A stretch of 64,000 nucleotides of DNA from Bryum argenteum (Eukaryota > Streptophyta > Bryopsida > Bryales > Bryaceae). Within the stretch, counting starts at the first letter, position 1. Each line of letters begins with the position of its first letter. A model generated the notes under the pieces. That model did no database searches. It was given only the letters and a program-made list of their open reading frames with translations, and was not told where the DNA came from. The position numbers and the translations under genes were made by a program. The stretch is taken from positions 3,392,727-3,456,726 of the forward strand of contig CM073327.1 in assembly GCA_037043015.1 (NCBI GenBank). Direction: 5' to 3'. Positions 30,385 to 46,465 of the stretch are shown piece by piece.

Positions 30385-31061
30385 CATTGTGGAATTCAAA
30401 AGAGTGTATAGCAAAGCAGCCAATAATGGTGGAATATTCAGCCCAAGAAATCTACAGGGCTGTCGCACAACGCAAGCAAGCAGGAACTACATTATCTCCC
30501 CGATACAATTTGTAATTGGCAATTTGGATTTAGTGAGCAGGGCAATTGTTTGTGGCTAATCATAAACTTGTTGGTGGCTACTGTTAATGTGCAGCTCCTA
30601 CAAGGACATACTCCATATCTAAAAACTTTTAACACATGTGATCTATCATGCATCTAGCATGCATCTAGCATGCATGACAAACTAGAGCTTCTCTACTAGA
30701 ATAGTGAGTGTAACTACAATTGCACAACATTGAAAATGACTCGCGAACTACACTTCCAAGCTGTTACAATGAAGAAACGGAGAGTCTCACTCGAGGCAAC
30801 TCTCAAACAACAGCATGTCATCCACACCTACCAAGCTCATTGATCCAAGCTTATTAATTGGATATGCGTGACCTCTCGTACACGAGTCACCTATTGTGTT
30901 ATTGTCGACAATCAGATTCACAAGTAAACACCATGATTGAATAAATGTAAGAAAAAACACTCCTGCACAGTATGCTTGCCTACAGCTCTCGGACTTCTCC
31001 CAGTCCACACGACGCACTGTCCATGCTCTGCTCTACTCCTCCGTGTGCACGCACGCAGCTT

Positions 31062-34676
<3,615 letters not shown>

Positions 34677-36742
34677 TCTGGAATCAAGCAAGCAATCGCT
34701 TCGTTAACACCAATGCTGCAACACACGCCCTCCGGCAATTCTAATCGAATCTAGATCAGGGGAATGAGCAATGCAGGGGCAATGTGGTGGTACCTGCGAG
34801 ATGGGTGATCTGAGAGGAAGAGAAGGTGTGGCCTTTGATCGATATGGGGTCGGGACAAAGGCCGGCCTTTTTCCTTTCCCTTTAACGCAACAAGAACGTC
34901 GATCGAGATGTCGATGATGCACTGGAGGAGGGGAAAAAGCGCTTCATTTGAAGCCAGCCGAGAGGATGGTCGCTTGAGGATGGTCCCTTGGTGGGGTCAC
35001 GGGTGGACACGGCCACCAAATATCCATCCGTCTCTAGGGTTGCCCTATTCATCCACTCCACTCAAGGTTAACCTCGTCTTTTCTCATACTAATTTCATGT
35101 TGTTGTTACGTCTCTAACCCGGATTCGTATCCCGGTAGGAACTAGCATAGTGTCCATCCCGAGAGGGGTTAGTAAACCTGCCATTGGTGTGATGATATAA
35201 ACGCATAAATCCAAGGATACATCGAAGAACACTTTGTTCCCGCCGGCCTCTAAATAGGTTGGAGTTTCTCTTCTTTTGTTAGGTCTATCTATTTTTAAGG
35301 ATAGAACACCTATTTTTGTACATTTTGAGGAATTCATGTTACTAGGAATGGTGGAGTAGTTGCCTTGCTATTTTTCAATGATAAGCAAGAAGAAGGGACA
35401 TAATTTCTTTTCTTTTTTTTTCGGTACTTATAAGGACTCATATATACAGTAATTATTGCAAATTTTAGAAGTGAACAATGTAGGTTAATCTATATTTGGA
35501 CACCCTACTACATGTATTGTAATGAGAATTTTTGTGTTATTTGGCTTAATTTCTCATTCTAGTGTAAATATAAAAGAAATATTAGTCTATTAGCCTATTG
35601 GATGTAATTAAGGGAGTCAATGAGAAATAGACTTGAATATATTTTTCATCAACATTGGAAGAGGCCTAGATATAAAGAAAGACAAATTTAGGCAAGTGAT
35701 TCATTCTGGGGATTCTCAAGGGTGTGACAAATTGTTTTTAGAAGATAAATAGGCTTCTTCATTGATTTACAACTAGCAGATTGTATAAACTCCAAATAGA
35801 ATATGGAAGTATGTAACTCAAATTGCATAATGATACACTCGTGATTTTGAAATTCCAATGATAGAACCACAACATTTTCACAAGTTTTAGACTATTTTCC
35901 ATTTATAAATGTTCCAGTAGTTTTGATAATTGCAAGGCCATATTTTGAGCCAAGAATTTTTTTGATGATTATATTTGGTGTAAGAGTAATTTCAAAAAGA
36001 AGGTGAACAACTTTCTAGTTGGATATTCTTTCATTGGAGTAGTTTTGATGGTAGAGTTTCTACTCTAAAATGAAAATGATGAAATTGTGTAGCCTGATTT
36101 GCAACTGATATGTTATGATGTCACAGTCTATGAGATCTTATAACTCAAAATTCAGCCCACATGACCTATAACAAAAGTATCACAACTTTGAATACTTTTT
36201 ATCATTATTTTCATACCATATACGCCCACACAGCGTTGCCACGCTCACACAAATAATTTTCAATATTTACAGGGCCATACTTTGAAAATTCAATATCTTG
36301 GGATCTGTTGACCCAAATTGCGCTCTGATTGTTGCCAACAACTCCACTTAAAAAATCTGCTTCCATCAACACTCCATGCACCCCAATCCGACCAACCGTG
36401 CCCAAAATCATAATATGACTCACGAAACAAACTAATTGCCTTCAATAATTATAGATATGTCACTTCTTTTCAAAATGTGTTATTTGGCCAAAAATAGCCG
36501 CTAGGTCGTATAGGTGTTATACATATCTAAAGATTAAATCACAATCTCTCGACTCTTTAAAAAGTTTTTCAATTTGAATGTAAGAAAATTCTCTCCAAAA
36601 TAGAGGTTGAAAAAAATAAAAGATAAAAATGAAACGGGATGAATCCAAAACAACATAAAACTGTTCATGAATGAAAAAATGGAGAATGGCGCGTGTCGAA
36701 GCAAAGAACTCTCCAACACATTTTGGATCGCAATGGAAAGTA
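34677..36742. other. PGM promoter region and AT-rich spacer
   Basis: 34677-35080 is the 5' flank of PGM. About 35640-36270 is a diverged copy of the long piggyBac-like family (landmarks TTTCTAGTTGG, AAAATGATGAAATT, ATATGTTATGATG shared with 58200-58320). No gene. Confidence 0.45.
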
Positions 36743-36844
36743 CTCCCTTTGTCCCATTATTATTGTCCAGTAAGTTTTCTCAAATCCACCTTGGGAGGTA
36801 GATTTGAGAGAACCTATTGGACAATAAAAATGGGACGGAGGGAG
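36743..36844. mobile_element. Stowaway-like MITE, copy 1 (102 bp)
   Basis: The termini are CTCCCTTTGTCCCAT and, at the right, ATGGGACGGAGGGAG, inside a TA duplication (36741-36742, 36845-36846). Almost the whole element folds back on itself around TTGGGAGG. CTCCCTCCGTCCC-type ends with a TA target duplication are diagnostic of Stowaway (Tc1/Mariner) MITEs. Confidence 0.9.
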
Positions 36845-37080
36845 TAGAAAATTGTCAGTAAGAATAAGTACAACAACTTCACCCCACACATGATTCAAAG
36901 AACAACTTTGAACAAAGTAACCCAAAAGAAATAGAGGTTCAAAGAAACATATCACTCTATCTCTTATAGGATACTAGTATGCCCTCGCGGCCTTGTCACG
37001 CTCATACAAATAAATTTATAGTATTATTGAGGTGGGACCCGTCGACACATTTTGTGATCGGATTGTTTTCCTTAACTCAA

Positions 37081-37100
37081 AAAAAAAAAAAAAAAAAAAC
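37081..37100 (+). repeat. Poly(A) run
   Basis: About 20 consecutive A; no element boundary identified. Confidence 0.7.
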
Positions 37101-37518
37101 CACTTCTGAAAACACCTCATGCTGCCCCATTCGACGTGCGGTCCCTTAGATCAAAATGTCACAAAACAAACTACCTACTTAAAATGAATGAATTATTCAA
37201 GATTTGTTTTTATTTTTATGAAGAACACTTGACGCTTGCACAAGAAACACAATTCACCACCTCACAAGTTCCAAAGGACCAAGGATAAGATGGGCTAGCT
37301 AGCTAAGTTTGTGTGATATTACAGAGGACTCACCACGAGATGTACACAAACAACTAGATAGATATAAACGGATCACCGTATTACAGTGCTATGAGCAAGG
37401 GAGGGGATGGGTAAAGAGCCCCCTAATGTTTTGATGTAAATGCCAAGGAGTAAACTTCCAAGGCTAAATAGGGGTCGCAAGCCCCAAATTTGAAATCAAA
37501 ATTATCAAAAATGGTCGT

Positions 37519-37534
37519 TCGGGGGGGGGGGGGG
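37519..37534 (+). repeat. Poly(G) run
   Basis: About 15 consecutive G in an otherwise AT-rich spacer. It is prone to length error and to G-quadruplex formation. Confidence 0.8.
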
Positions 37535-37708
37535 TCCAAACGGAAAATCCAAGGATTTTGGAGAAAACTTCCCATTTGGGTGATGGGGGCTCCAAGAAAC
37601 TCGGGTAGCACTGAAATACGGGCGCTCGATATAAACTCCGCCCCGATTCGAGGCCGGCATGAATAAAGTGTCCACGGGGCAAAGGGCCATTGCTACCACA
37701 AACAGATA

Positions 37709-37809
37709 CTCCCCTGTCCCATTCATATTGTCCAATAGATTCTCTCAAATCTACATTGGGAGGTAGATTTGAGAGAACCTATTGGACAATACAAATGGGA
37801 GGGAGGGAG
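37709..37809. mobile_element. Stowaway-like MITE, copy 2 (101 bp)
   Basis: Same subfamily as 36743-36844: it shares TCTCAAATCTAC-type, TTGGGAGGTAGATTTGAGAG and AACCTATTGGACAAT. Ends are CTCCCCTGTCCCATT and AATGGGAGGGAGGGAG, with TA on both sides (37707-37708, 37810-37811). Confidence 0.9.
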
Positions 37810-38048
37810 TACATAAATACATTTCTTGTAAGGGAAGGAGCAAAGGAGGCAAAGGGATTGATTGGGGAGTAGTCCACCCTGTCATGGTCAATCATATCAT
37901 TCATCATGCACTACCAATAACTCACGATCCATCAAAACAACAAAGAACATCAAAGCACAGTCTGTGTCGGCCGGAATATGCTAAGGAATATCATTCACTC
38001 TCCCACCTGTCCAATCGGCTGCTTCATCTCACCACCCTCTTTGCCTTG

Positions 38049-39050
38049 AGATGGCCAATGATGGCGCAATTTTCAGCGCGGAAAATCTACCGTGGAAGCA
38101 ATTTTAGTGCATGGGCAAACTCAGTAGAGAAATAGAGCAAGTGAAATCATCAATATTGAACTGTTTTACAATGAGTTATGAATTCTTGAAGTTGGAATTC
38201 TAGGTGTTTCTAAAACAGTGACACCTTCTAATGTTTGCAGTGAGTACATGGTATTGTTGTATGAAAAAGCTATTATGTACTAGTAAGGTCCCCGTCGTTC
38301 GGACGGGGAAGCTCTTTATATGGTACTTTTAAAAAGGCATTCCGTGTCTACCATTTGCTCAAACAATATTATGTTTATTATTTTTATATATGTTCGTATT
38401 TATTTTTTAATTTTTAATTACTTTTTAATTTATTTTTTTTAATACATGATCCAAAAAAACATAATAGAAGTTACAGGTAGATTGGTAAGTTCGTAGGTTG
38501 GTAGGTTTGTATGTTGGTGAGTTGGTACGTTGGTGGTTAGGAAGGATCGCCGTACAATATTTTATTATATACATGTACTGGCAATGTACCTGTAGTCCCG
38601 ACATGGAAGCTCTTGATATGGTACTTTTATAGAATTATCCCGTGTCTACCATTTCCTCATATTATATTTATTATTTTCATATAGTAAGGTACTCGTCGTC
38701 CCGACGGAGAAGCACTTTATATGGTATTTTTAAAAAATTATCTTGTGTCTACCATTCCATACTAGTTTTATATATGCCGGTGTGTTTTTTTATTTTCAAA
38801 ATATTTTTAAAATTTAATTCATTTTAATTTACATAATCCAAAAAACATAAAAGAAGATAGGTAGATAGGTTGGTTGGTTAGTTTGTAAGATGGTAGGCTG
38901 GTACGTTGGGTAGGAAGGTTTGGTGGGTAGGAAGGTCTGGTAGGTAGAAAGGATCGCCGAACATTATTATGTTATAGAAGAAGATGTGTGAGTGAAGATT
39001 AGTAGAGCCGGAGTGCGCCATTAGTGAGTGTTCTACTATAAATGTGGATG
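38049..39050. repeat. Dispersed repeat R3, third copy, interrupted by a Helitron-like insert
   Basis: The left part (38049-38279) and right part (38985-39050) together match 1156-1440. The inserted block is described separately. Confidence 0.6.
38280..38984 (-). mobile_element. Helitron-like composite (705 bp), minus orientation
   Basis: Read on the minus strand, it starts TCTTCTATAACATAATAATG at 38984 and ends with a GC hairpin (CCCCGTCCGAACGACGGGG), six bases, and CTAG at 38280. It sits between host A (38279) and T (38985), as Helitrons do. Comparison with the empty R3 copy at 1156-1440 (TGTACATGTGAGTG) supports insertion at this point. Inside are two more hairpin-type ends near 38590 and 38690 and a second GGATCGCCG end near 38550, so it is made of about three tandem or nested short copies. 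GTTGGTAGG-like tetranucleotide repeats fill each copy. No Rep/helicase ORF. Confidence 0.65.
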
Positions 39051-41555
39051 GGTGTTCTACACCCATTTAGTGTTATTTGCAACCTAATGTCTGATAATCG
39101 TTATGTCGATTTTACCGCATTCGGGAGCTGAACGAAAATATATAATAAGGATTGAGATTCTCTAAGGCTACTGTAAGTAGGGTGTCAAAGTAAACTCTAA
39201 TTTTAGGCCTTTTTTAGTAAGAACATATGTAGGGCTTACTTCGATTATCTTGGAGAGTAAGCCCATTTAGCAACATTGTCATTTTCATACAAAATTGGCT
39301 TAGTAAGTTTATACTTTTAACTCCTAGAGTAATGAGGTTTGAATTCTATATTTCTACTTGATCCCTAAACATGCCGACTCTAGAAATCCAACATTTGGAT
39401 TGCAAGCAACTACTTTGAAGAGCCATATCTTCTTTATCCGGAGTGCGTTCTGAATCAAATCCCTTGGGTTGGATCCCATATACAATGTAGTTGTGTAATA
39501 AAACTTGAAGGGCAGTCAAGTGAAGCATGAATTAACGACATTTGTTTATTGAAAGCAACTCTTGCTGTAGATTTTTCCCATATCTTATTATTGCAAGCTA
39601 TTTATGTAAAATTCAATTTAGCTTTTTATGAATTTATTTTACATAAGTATGATCTGAAGATGATATCCATCAATTTTGTAGTTGGAAGACATTTAAAAAA
39701 AATACTTCTCGTATTAAATCTGCAACGATATTTCTAAATTGAAAAAATTGAAAGATACATGGTTTTTGTGAAGGTGGTTCTCCTTCATCCACTGTTAAAT
39801 TTCAACTTTGTTTATTGGGTAGGACTCAATTTGGATTTACTTTACATACTAGAAAACTTAAAGATGTGAGAAATAGATGGCATGCATTTAAGTGTAAGGA
39901 ATCTAGTTTTAGACTCTTTTTCTTTTACAAATTATTAAGGACTTTTCAATACTGCAAGGTCATTATGTACTCATAGAGAATGTTCTGAAGGATTTTTTTT
40001 TTTGTTTTATTTATTATTATTAATTTTTTTTTGGTTCAACCTAGATATCTTACCTTCATTTTCATGTAAACACGGTTTTAGAAAACACTTTCTTAGCTAA
40101 AAATAGGATAATATTTTCATGTTAAAATTCTCTCTATTCAATACAAGATGAAAGTCTTCATATTGTGATGTATTTGAAGGACTGTAATAATCAAAAATTA
40201 ATAAATAAGTTTTACGTGTTCGTGTACACCAAATTTGAAATTTTAATTCCTATGAGATTGTAACGATCCATTATGGAATTTAAAAATGACTTAATGCCAC
40301 AATTAACTAAATTTGGATACATTCCTGAAAATTTGACGATCATAGATTTATTTATCCTATGAATCATCAAATTTTTACAATATTTAATAACTTCTAATAA
40401 GCATCATACCCACTAAATTGTGATACCGTGATTGCAAGAATTATAAATATCCTCACCCAAAAAGATAACAACAAAATGTTTAAGATACAAAGCTTAGGTT
40501 CTCTCTAAAATGCGTGCACCAAGTGGATTCAAATTAGGTTAAGAACAAGAGGCAATTCCTACTTTAACATTTAATAATGACTGATTTAGCATTATGGATT
40601 TGATAATTTGATGTAATATCCTTCCTCATTTGAGAGCTAATTTTATACATCTTATAATCTTAATATACTAGTTACCGATTGTGACAAGAATCTCATGTCA
40701 TCCATTAATACTATGGTCTTGTTAACACTAGAACTGAGAAGCTAAGAGGGGAAGGATTTCAACCAATAGGAGGCCTAGGAATTGAGATGCCAATAAAGAG
40801 AGGCTTTACACAAGCAAATGTTAGTCCAAGGGATCGGAGAAAGGAAGCTAAAATTGACATGGCAAGCACTTTTGCCTTGTTGGCACAAAAATTACTTTTC
40901 CTTGACGGCCTCCAGAATTGCAGTTGAGCTTACCTCAATGAGGTGGGTCTAATTAACTAAAAATCCTTCGGGCGGAACTGAGAACTCAAAGGACCGTTGG
41001 GCAAAAAAAACAACAATCAGTCATTTAGTATACTTTAAGTTCATTTTAAAAAAGCTCCACATGGGAGTCTTTGGCCTTCTCTCTCATTTAACACTACATG
41101 CAAAGGCCACGGCTTTTCAAGGACTGATTTCTCAAGTATAAGTCATGGCCCAAACGGAGTTTCTCATTTCTAATGGAAAGAGAACGTAATGCTAAAAACC
41201 CACTTCTCTAATCGCCAAGTGTACTCCATTCAACAATAGAATCACAACCCAATTAGGAAACAAAACAACCCAATTAGGAAACAATTAAGTGGCTTAATAC
41301 AAGGCCTAATACGTTTCCCACTGCAAATCACACCACATGGCGACGCTCGGCACGCACCACTTCGCCGTCATGCACTTTCCATTTCCCCACTTCCTTCCCC
41401 TACAAGAACCCGCACTGCTCAATCTCTTTCTCACAAATCGCTTCGAGCTACATACGTTTCTGAAGCTGCATGATTCATTGACGAAGCTGCATACTTTGCT
41501 GATATCCGGTTTTTGCACTCACGCTCAAGCACATTCTCTTTGTCCATCCATCACC
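39051..41555. other. Spacer with decayed repeats and Em-gene upstream region
   Basis: About 39360-40140 is a diverged copy of the long piggyBac-like family (CTTTGAAGAGCCATATCTTC shared with 57570). 40140-41200 shows nothing I can name. 41290-41555 is the upstream region of the Em-like gene. A CATGCA (RY core) occurs near 41369; no CACGTG box was seen. Confidence 0.45.
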
Positions 41556-42035
41556 ATGTCTGGCGAAGGAGATCTCGATGCTCGCGCCGCCGCTGGCGAA
41601 ACTGTGGTTCCCGGTGGTACCGGCGGCAAGAGCCTGCAAGCGCAACAGAACCTGGCCGAAGGTATGAAGCTCCCTATTTTCAAATGCGTGCATGTATGCT
41701 GTCCATGATGTGTGGGAGTTTGTTTTTCTGTTTCTTTTGCAATGGTTGAAGTGTGTGAGTACTTGTTTCTTGTTTCTTGCGTGATAGAGCAGTTTTTGGT
41801 GGTGTGGGTGCTGGTTCTTTGCGTGAATTTAGTACTGTTTCGGTGCTTATTGTTTGTAATTGTGTAATTGGCAGGAAGGAGCAAGGGTGGGCAGGCTCGT
41901 GCGGAGCAGTTGGGACATGAAGGTTATGTAGAGATGGGCAAGAAAGGTGGTTCGGCGACGTCTGAAGAATCCGGCGGTGATGCTGCGGCAAGCGCTGGAA
42001 GGGACATTGATGAGTCCAAGTTCACCAACAATTAG
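41556..42035 (+). CDS. EM: Em-like (group 1) late embryogenesis abundant protein
   Basis: Two exons, 41556-41661 and 41875-42035, give 88 residues. Em proteins are small, very hydrophilic and glycine-rich; they accumulate in maturing seeds or desiccating tissues and are thought to protect against water loss (known). The product starts [20 protein letters not shown] and contains one copy of the group 1 20-residue motif at about 40-61 ([20 protein letters not shown] then GG). It ends DESKFTNN. Single-motif Em proteins of 85-95 residues are typical. The intron interrupts the codon just before RSKGGQ, a usual position for this family. An open frame continues upstream of the ATG but is not conserved in composition. 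Confidence 0.95.
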
Positions 42036-43334
42036 ATATGTTTCTGCAAATATGTGTGGATAGTTTTACTGTGAGGATGGGAATGTTCGCTACTTTTGCT
42101 GTGTACATGGATTTGTGAAGTATATACGACGGACATTTTGGCCTTGGCTTGAATTTATCGCGGCTCTTGCTTTCTGTTCACTGAATATATTATACGTTTT
42201 CATCTGAAATGCTGTTCTCAAATAGTAAAATTCAACTTCGTATGCAATCAATTTCATGTAGGTTTTAACCGGCATCGTTTCGTAATCTCCAGTTGAAATT
42301 TGAAAGTTTTTTTTTCACATAATCAGATAGTAAAATGTCAAATGCGGTGCGTGAACTAGTTCACAGACTATGCCAAATCAGTATGAATAAGTTCATTTAT
42401 GAATGGGAGTACCAAAATTCCGAAAGATGTAGGATATTCACTGTGAGTGGAAAATACTGTACCATGAATTGGAACTATCATTTTCTGAATAGCAATGGTA
42501 GCCTCAAAAGTAGGAAAATTTCCGCATTAACATGTGAATAGCGTATATGCTACAATTTTCACATTCAAACTTTCTATACATTAGTGCAGATGCTAATTTC
42601 TTAAGCATCACATGCACGATACGTGCTGTGGATCGACAGTTGGATACTGTATATTCAAGCATGCTATTTCTGTCGAACTTGTTTACTCAAACCTTTGACC
42701 TGAACACTAATCTTTCTATTTCGAAGATAGGATTGTCAACGACAGGTTGCGTCTACACACAAAATTCTTTTCTTTGCGATGAAAGTTTCTGTCTCTGTGC
42801 AGATAATATTCTCCGCTCAATGCAATTGTAGTTCACTTCCCCGCATTTGGAAGATACCGGGAAGTACCTGCAAACAAACAGTGAAAAGAAAAAGACACTT
42901 CTGCCACGGCTTCGTCTCTCTCAAATTTCTCTTTTCGATCGTCTCACTGGCAAATATGCCAATACATCATGATCGCAGTACTGCAATGAAAATGATGTCC
43001 CTGATAAGGAGAACGAAAAGAATGTTAGAATAATATTAGATGCATGTATAGTTTGAACTCCACCGGCCAGAACATTTGTGTATACAACAATGCTTTTCGA
43101 AGGAGGAAACGAAATGATCGAAGTAATGAATTTCTTCGCGATTTGCATCAATTTACAATGTATTAAGCTGACACTTGCCATTGTTGGAAAAATTAGTTTG
43201 CAAGTCCACGAGCAAGTCCATAAATACAACGTAAACAACATTACAGAATTTGGGGCAGTTTGAAATGTTGGTTTCATTCATAAGATTGTGGAAAGTTTTG
43301 AAACAGGTCCTGTCATTGTTATCAGAGTGCGAAG
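42036..43334. other. Spacer 3' of the Em-like gene
   Basis: Begins with the Em 3' UTR. The rest shows moderate complexity, short ORFs on both strands and no similarity that I recognise. Confidence 0.4.
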
Positions 43335-43593
43335 AACCTCAATTCCGTTAAAATGGCACTATGCCATGTTCCATTTTGTCACACTAGATCTTACATTTGT
43401 GCTCATATAAAATGGTATATTCTGTAATATCACATTTTTTCTTTTGTAATATCACTTCTTCATATACATTGTCACTCATTTTCCCTAATATCACCTTAAA
43501 ATTCTGTTATATCACATGGTTTTTGAACTACGGTTCGGAAAGTTGAAGTGTGCCATTTTACTGGAATAATGCCATTTTAACGGAATTGGGGTT
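43335..43593. mobile_element. MITE with long TIRs and 4-bp TSD (GAAG), family M4 copy 2
   Basis: The left end AACCTCAATTCCGTTAAAAT matches the reverse complement of the right end except at one base, with similarity extending about 44 bp. It is flanked by GAAG (43331-43334, 43594-43597). The interior contains at least five TAATATCAC/TATATCAC motifs, as in copy 1 at 11380. Confidence 0.82.
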
Positions 43594-44442
43594 GAAGGTA
43601 CTCTTTGCACTTATCAAATTTTGAATATGTGATCATGCCTGAGACAATTCGTACTTGAAAATCATTTAATGTAATCAAAATACCCAACCATGTTCAGGAT
43701 TGTTGAGAGTATAACCAAGGTTGTCTTGTGCGACAAACTCGACACGACGTCGAACACGACATGTCAGACCGTTTGTTTGAGAATATACCATATTCCTAGA
43801 ATATACTTAGAATATTCTAGAATATGCCCACAATATTCTAGAATGTGGAACTCATAACCATATGTTCACTTGGTGTTGGTAAATTGACGAAATTCAATAC
43901 AATGCATCAGAAATAGCTTGTGTAATAAGATCAACCATGCAAACATTGAGTATGAGAGAGGATTGTCATTCTCGCTTTACTTTCCTATTTTCACATATCT
44001 TAGCGATTGATAAAAATGTTGAAATGTATAAGTACGTAGTACTTTTAGTGAAAAGATATAGGAAAAAATTATTAACATGAGACAATTCATTAAGTAGCGA
44101 TTGTTCGGAGTCTAGAATTAACCATAGTTGCAAAATGGTTTCTCGAATCTAGGTTTTGTTAGTCATGTCCATCAATTTAGTCATGAGGTTGCATAGATTA
44201 AGAGTTGATAATGTTTCAACATTACAAGGTTCCATATTCTCACTATGGAGTTGATAATTATGTTATCAACAAATGCACATTGCAATTAAAAATATTTTCA
44301 ATTGGAATTGTTTTACCTTCTTTCAAAGCACTCTTGTATACAAAAAGTTGTGGCAAGATTAATTGCTCAAATAGATTCCTTACAATGGTGAAATTTACTT
44401 CGGAATTTACAAAGAGGGAATAGTCCAAAGCAAGACTTCTTG
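43594..44442. other. AT-rich spacer
   Basis: Contains a short run of AGAATAT/ATTCTAGAATAT units near 43780-43850. No gene or element boundary supported. Confidence 0.35.
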
Positions 44443-45339
44443 CACTACAAGGAAATAGGGCCCGATATGACCAATAGTTGACAAGAAAATGTCCAAATTG
44501 ACGAAGTCGCAGGCTCGCAACCCAACTTCTGTCACTTTGGAAATTATAAATGTTTTTGTCAACTCCTTGTCAACTTCTTGTCAACTTTTGTATTTTTGAC
44601 CAACGTGGAATTGCTAAAATGGGGGCACTTAATTCCTAACCGTCCTTGAAGTCCGAAATGGGTTTTTGCAATTTTGGGCAACCTAGATAAAGGTGTTGAA
44701 GGTAATATTTTCTGTCTAATATTTTTACTTGGCGCTCCTTATACTGCAAAGTGGGTGTGGTAAAATTTGCAAAGTGGAATTTCAATTTTTGAATATTCTA
44801 GGGCAATTCTCGATGTGCGAGCCAAGATCGGGCAGTTTAAATTTAGGTTTTCAAAAAAGAATTGGAATTATGTTCATAACCAAAGTACTACTTAAGTTCC
44901 TAAGGGCTCTTGGTCAAAAAGTTTACCAATTTTACAAGGGCAGCCTCCAAAGTTTCCAAACCAATCTTGACAATGCCCAAAAAAGCTTGGGAGACAAACT
45001 TTGGATGTTATGATCTCGCAAATGGTAAACATCCAACGGTTCATTTTTTGAACAGTAACTAAAAATAGTCTTAAGTACAAGATCTTACGGTTGGAAGTTT
45101 CAAAAAAAGAAATAACTTTGGTTTACAGCCTTGGGAATGCATAGAGGTAGAAAATCGTAGTTTCAAGGATTTGAGCTCCCAAAAACACACACGGACAGTT
45201 TGGGGTTAACAAAACTTGAAAAATACCCAACATTTACATGTCATCCTATAATTCACAGCCCAAGAACCATGATTTTCTCACTTTCTACTTCTAGAAGCCG
45301 CATGGGGGCGTGAAGGTCATTTAGGGATTTTAAAAAAAT

Positions 45340-45690
45340 CAGCAGACTTTAGCAAGAATTTTGTCATAGTAGAATAGTTTTTTTCAAAAATTGTTAGGAT
45401 AAAAAAAGCTAGTAAACCTAGTAAAGTTTCATCTCCAAAAATTCGTTTGTCATTTAAAGCCTCCAATCAAAAGTTATAGACGAAATTCAAAGAGGGGTAG
45501 CAAGGAATTTTCTTTTTTGATATTTTCAAACACCCTCTTTGAATTTTGTCTATAACTTTTGAATGGAGGCTTTAAATGACAAAAGGATTTTTGGAGATGA
45601 AACGTAACTTGATTTACCAGCTTTTCTTAGTCTAAAGGTTTTTGAAAATAGTTGTTTTACTATGTCAAAATGGCCGCCAAAGTCTGCTGA
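45340..45690. repeat. Long internal inverted repeat (arms about 160 bp)
   Basis: The left arm contains TGTCATTTAAAGCCTCCAAT and GTTATAGACGAAATTCAAAG. The right arm contains the reverse complements CTTTGAATTTTGTCTATAAC and TGGAGGCTTTAAATGACAAA. Pairing extends outward with mismatches to AGCAGACTTTA / AAAGTCTGCT. The loop is only about 20-30 bp, so RNA from either strand would form a long hairpin. Confidence 0.85.
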
Positions 45691-45744
45691 GTTTGAAAAC
45701 AGCAAGTCTATATAGTTGAAAGAAATTCCTGAGTAGTTATCGAG

Positions 45745-45915
45745 TTGAATGGAGGGCGGGTTGGTAAGGTAGTAGTTTGGAAGGTCGGGGTCCCGAGTTC
45801 GATTCGGCGAGGTGCGGGACTTCTCAATAATCGGCCTGGAATCGCTGGAGAGCTTTTTGAAAGTAACTATTGCCCGAAAAATTCGGGCAGTGGAAAAAAT
45901 GTTTTTTTTTCTTTT
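45745..45915 (+). repeat. Possible tRNA-derived SINE-like segment
   Basis: GAGTTCGATTC matches the pol III B box (GWTCRANNC), and TTGGTAAGGTAGT about 35 bp upstream resembles an A box. A T-rich tail follows near 45900, as in Au-type plant SINEs. It does not fold into a full tRNA by eye. No target duplication checked. Confidence 0.35.
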
Positions 45916-46465
45916 TCTTTTTTTTTCCTCTCACCATAAGAACTTGCTGACGTGTAGTCTTGTCCGATTTGACAGCCGAATCGACATGTTTTTGTTAATA
46001 AGTGACCGAATCAGGGTCTCCTAATTGACGGGACAGTTGACCGAATTACGTCAATGTTTTGTCAATCAGGTCACATATATCCTTGTAGTGTTGCACAAAA
46101 TGCTTGTTGTGTCTTCAAACATCGTGGATCGAACTAAGCTTTCTATGAAAAAGACAAGCGTGAATTATGATCTAATCTACCGGTTAAAAGCTAAAAAATG
46201 AAGAGTACAACTTCCCATTAGCATGCAGAATTATGATCATATTAACCCTTAAAGTTTCAAGGCACTATTTGCATGTTTTACCCTCAATATTGCCTTCTTT
46301 CAATGCAAAGGTGACATTTGTCATGTTATGGCAAATTTCGACATATGTAATGGTAAGATTTTGTACCTTACTTATACAAGATCATGGACACTAGATCCAA
46401 ACACAAATTCCTCCCCATTTGTAAGATCATAGTAGTGGAAAAAAATAAAAATAAAAATAAAAACG

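Larger units (their letters stand above)
44443..46090. mobile_element. CACTA-like non-autonomous transposon (1648 bp)
   Basis: The left end is CACTACAAGGAAATAG and the right end, reverse-complemented, CACTACAAGGATATATG. It is flanked by the 3-bp duplication TTG (44440-44442, 46091-46093). Subterminal TTGACNAA-type repeats occur at both ends (TTGACAAGAAAA, TTGACGAAG; TTGACGGG, TTGACCGAA, TTTTGTCAATC). All of this fits En/Spm (CACTA). There is no transposase ORF. The interior contains a copy of repeat R1 (about 44640-45200), a long inverted repeat (45340-45690) and a tRNA-like block (45745-45820). Confidence 0.85.

Noticed and set aside
43780-43860. ATTCTAGAATAT cluster as a heat-shock element array
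   Set aside because: The units resemble nGAAn/nTTCn blocks but there is no adjacent gene start, and AT-rich palindromes are frequent in this spacer.
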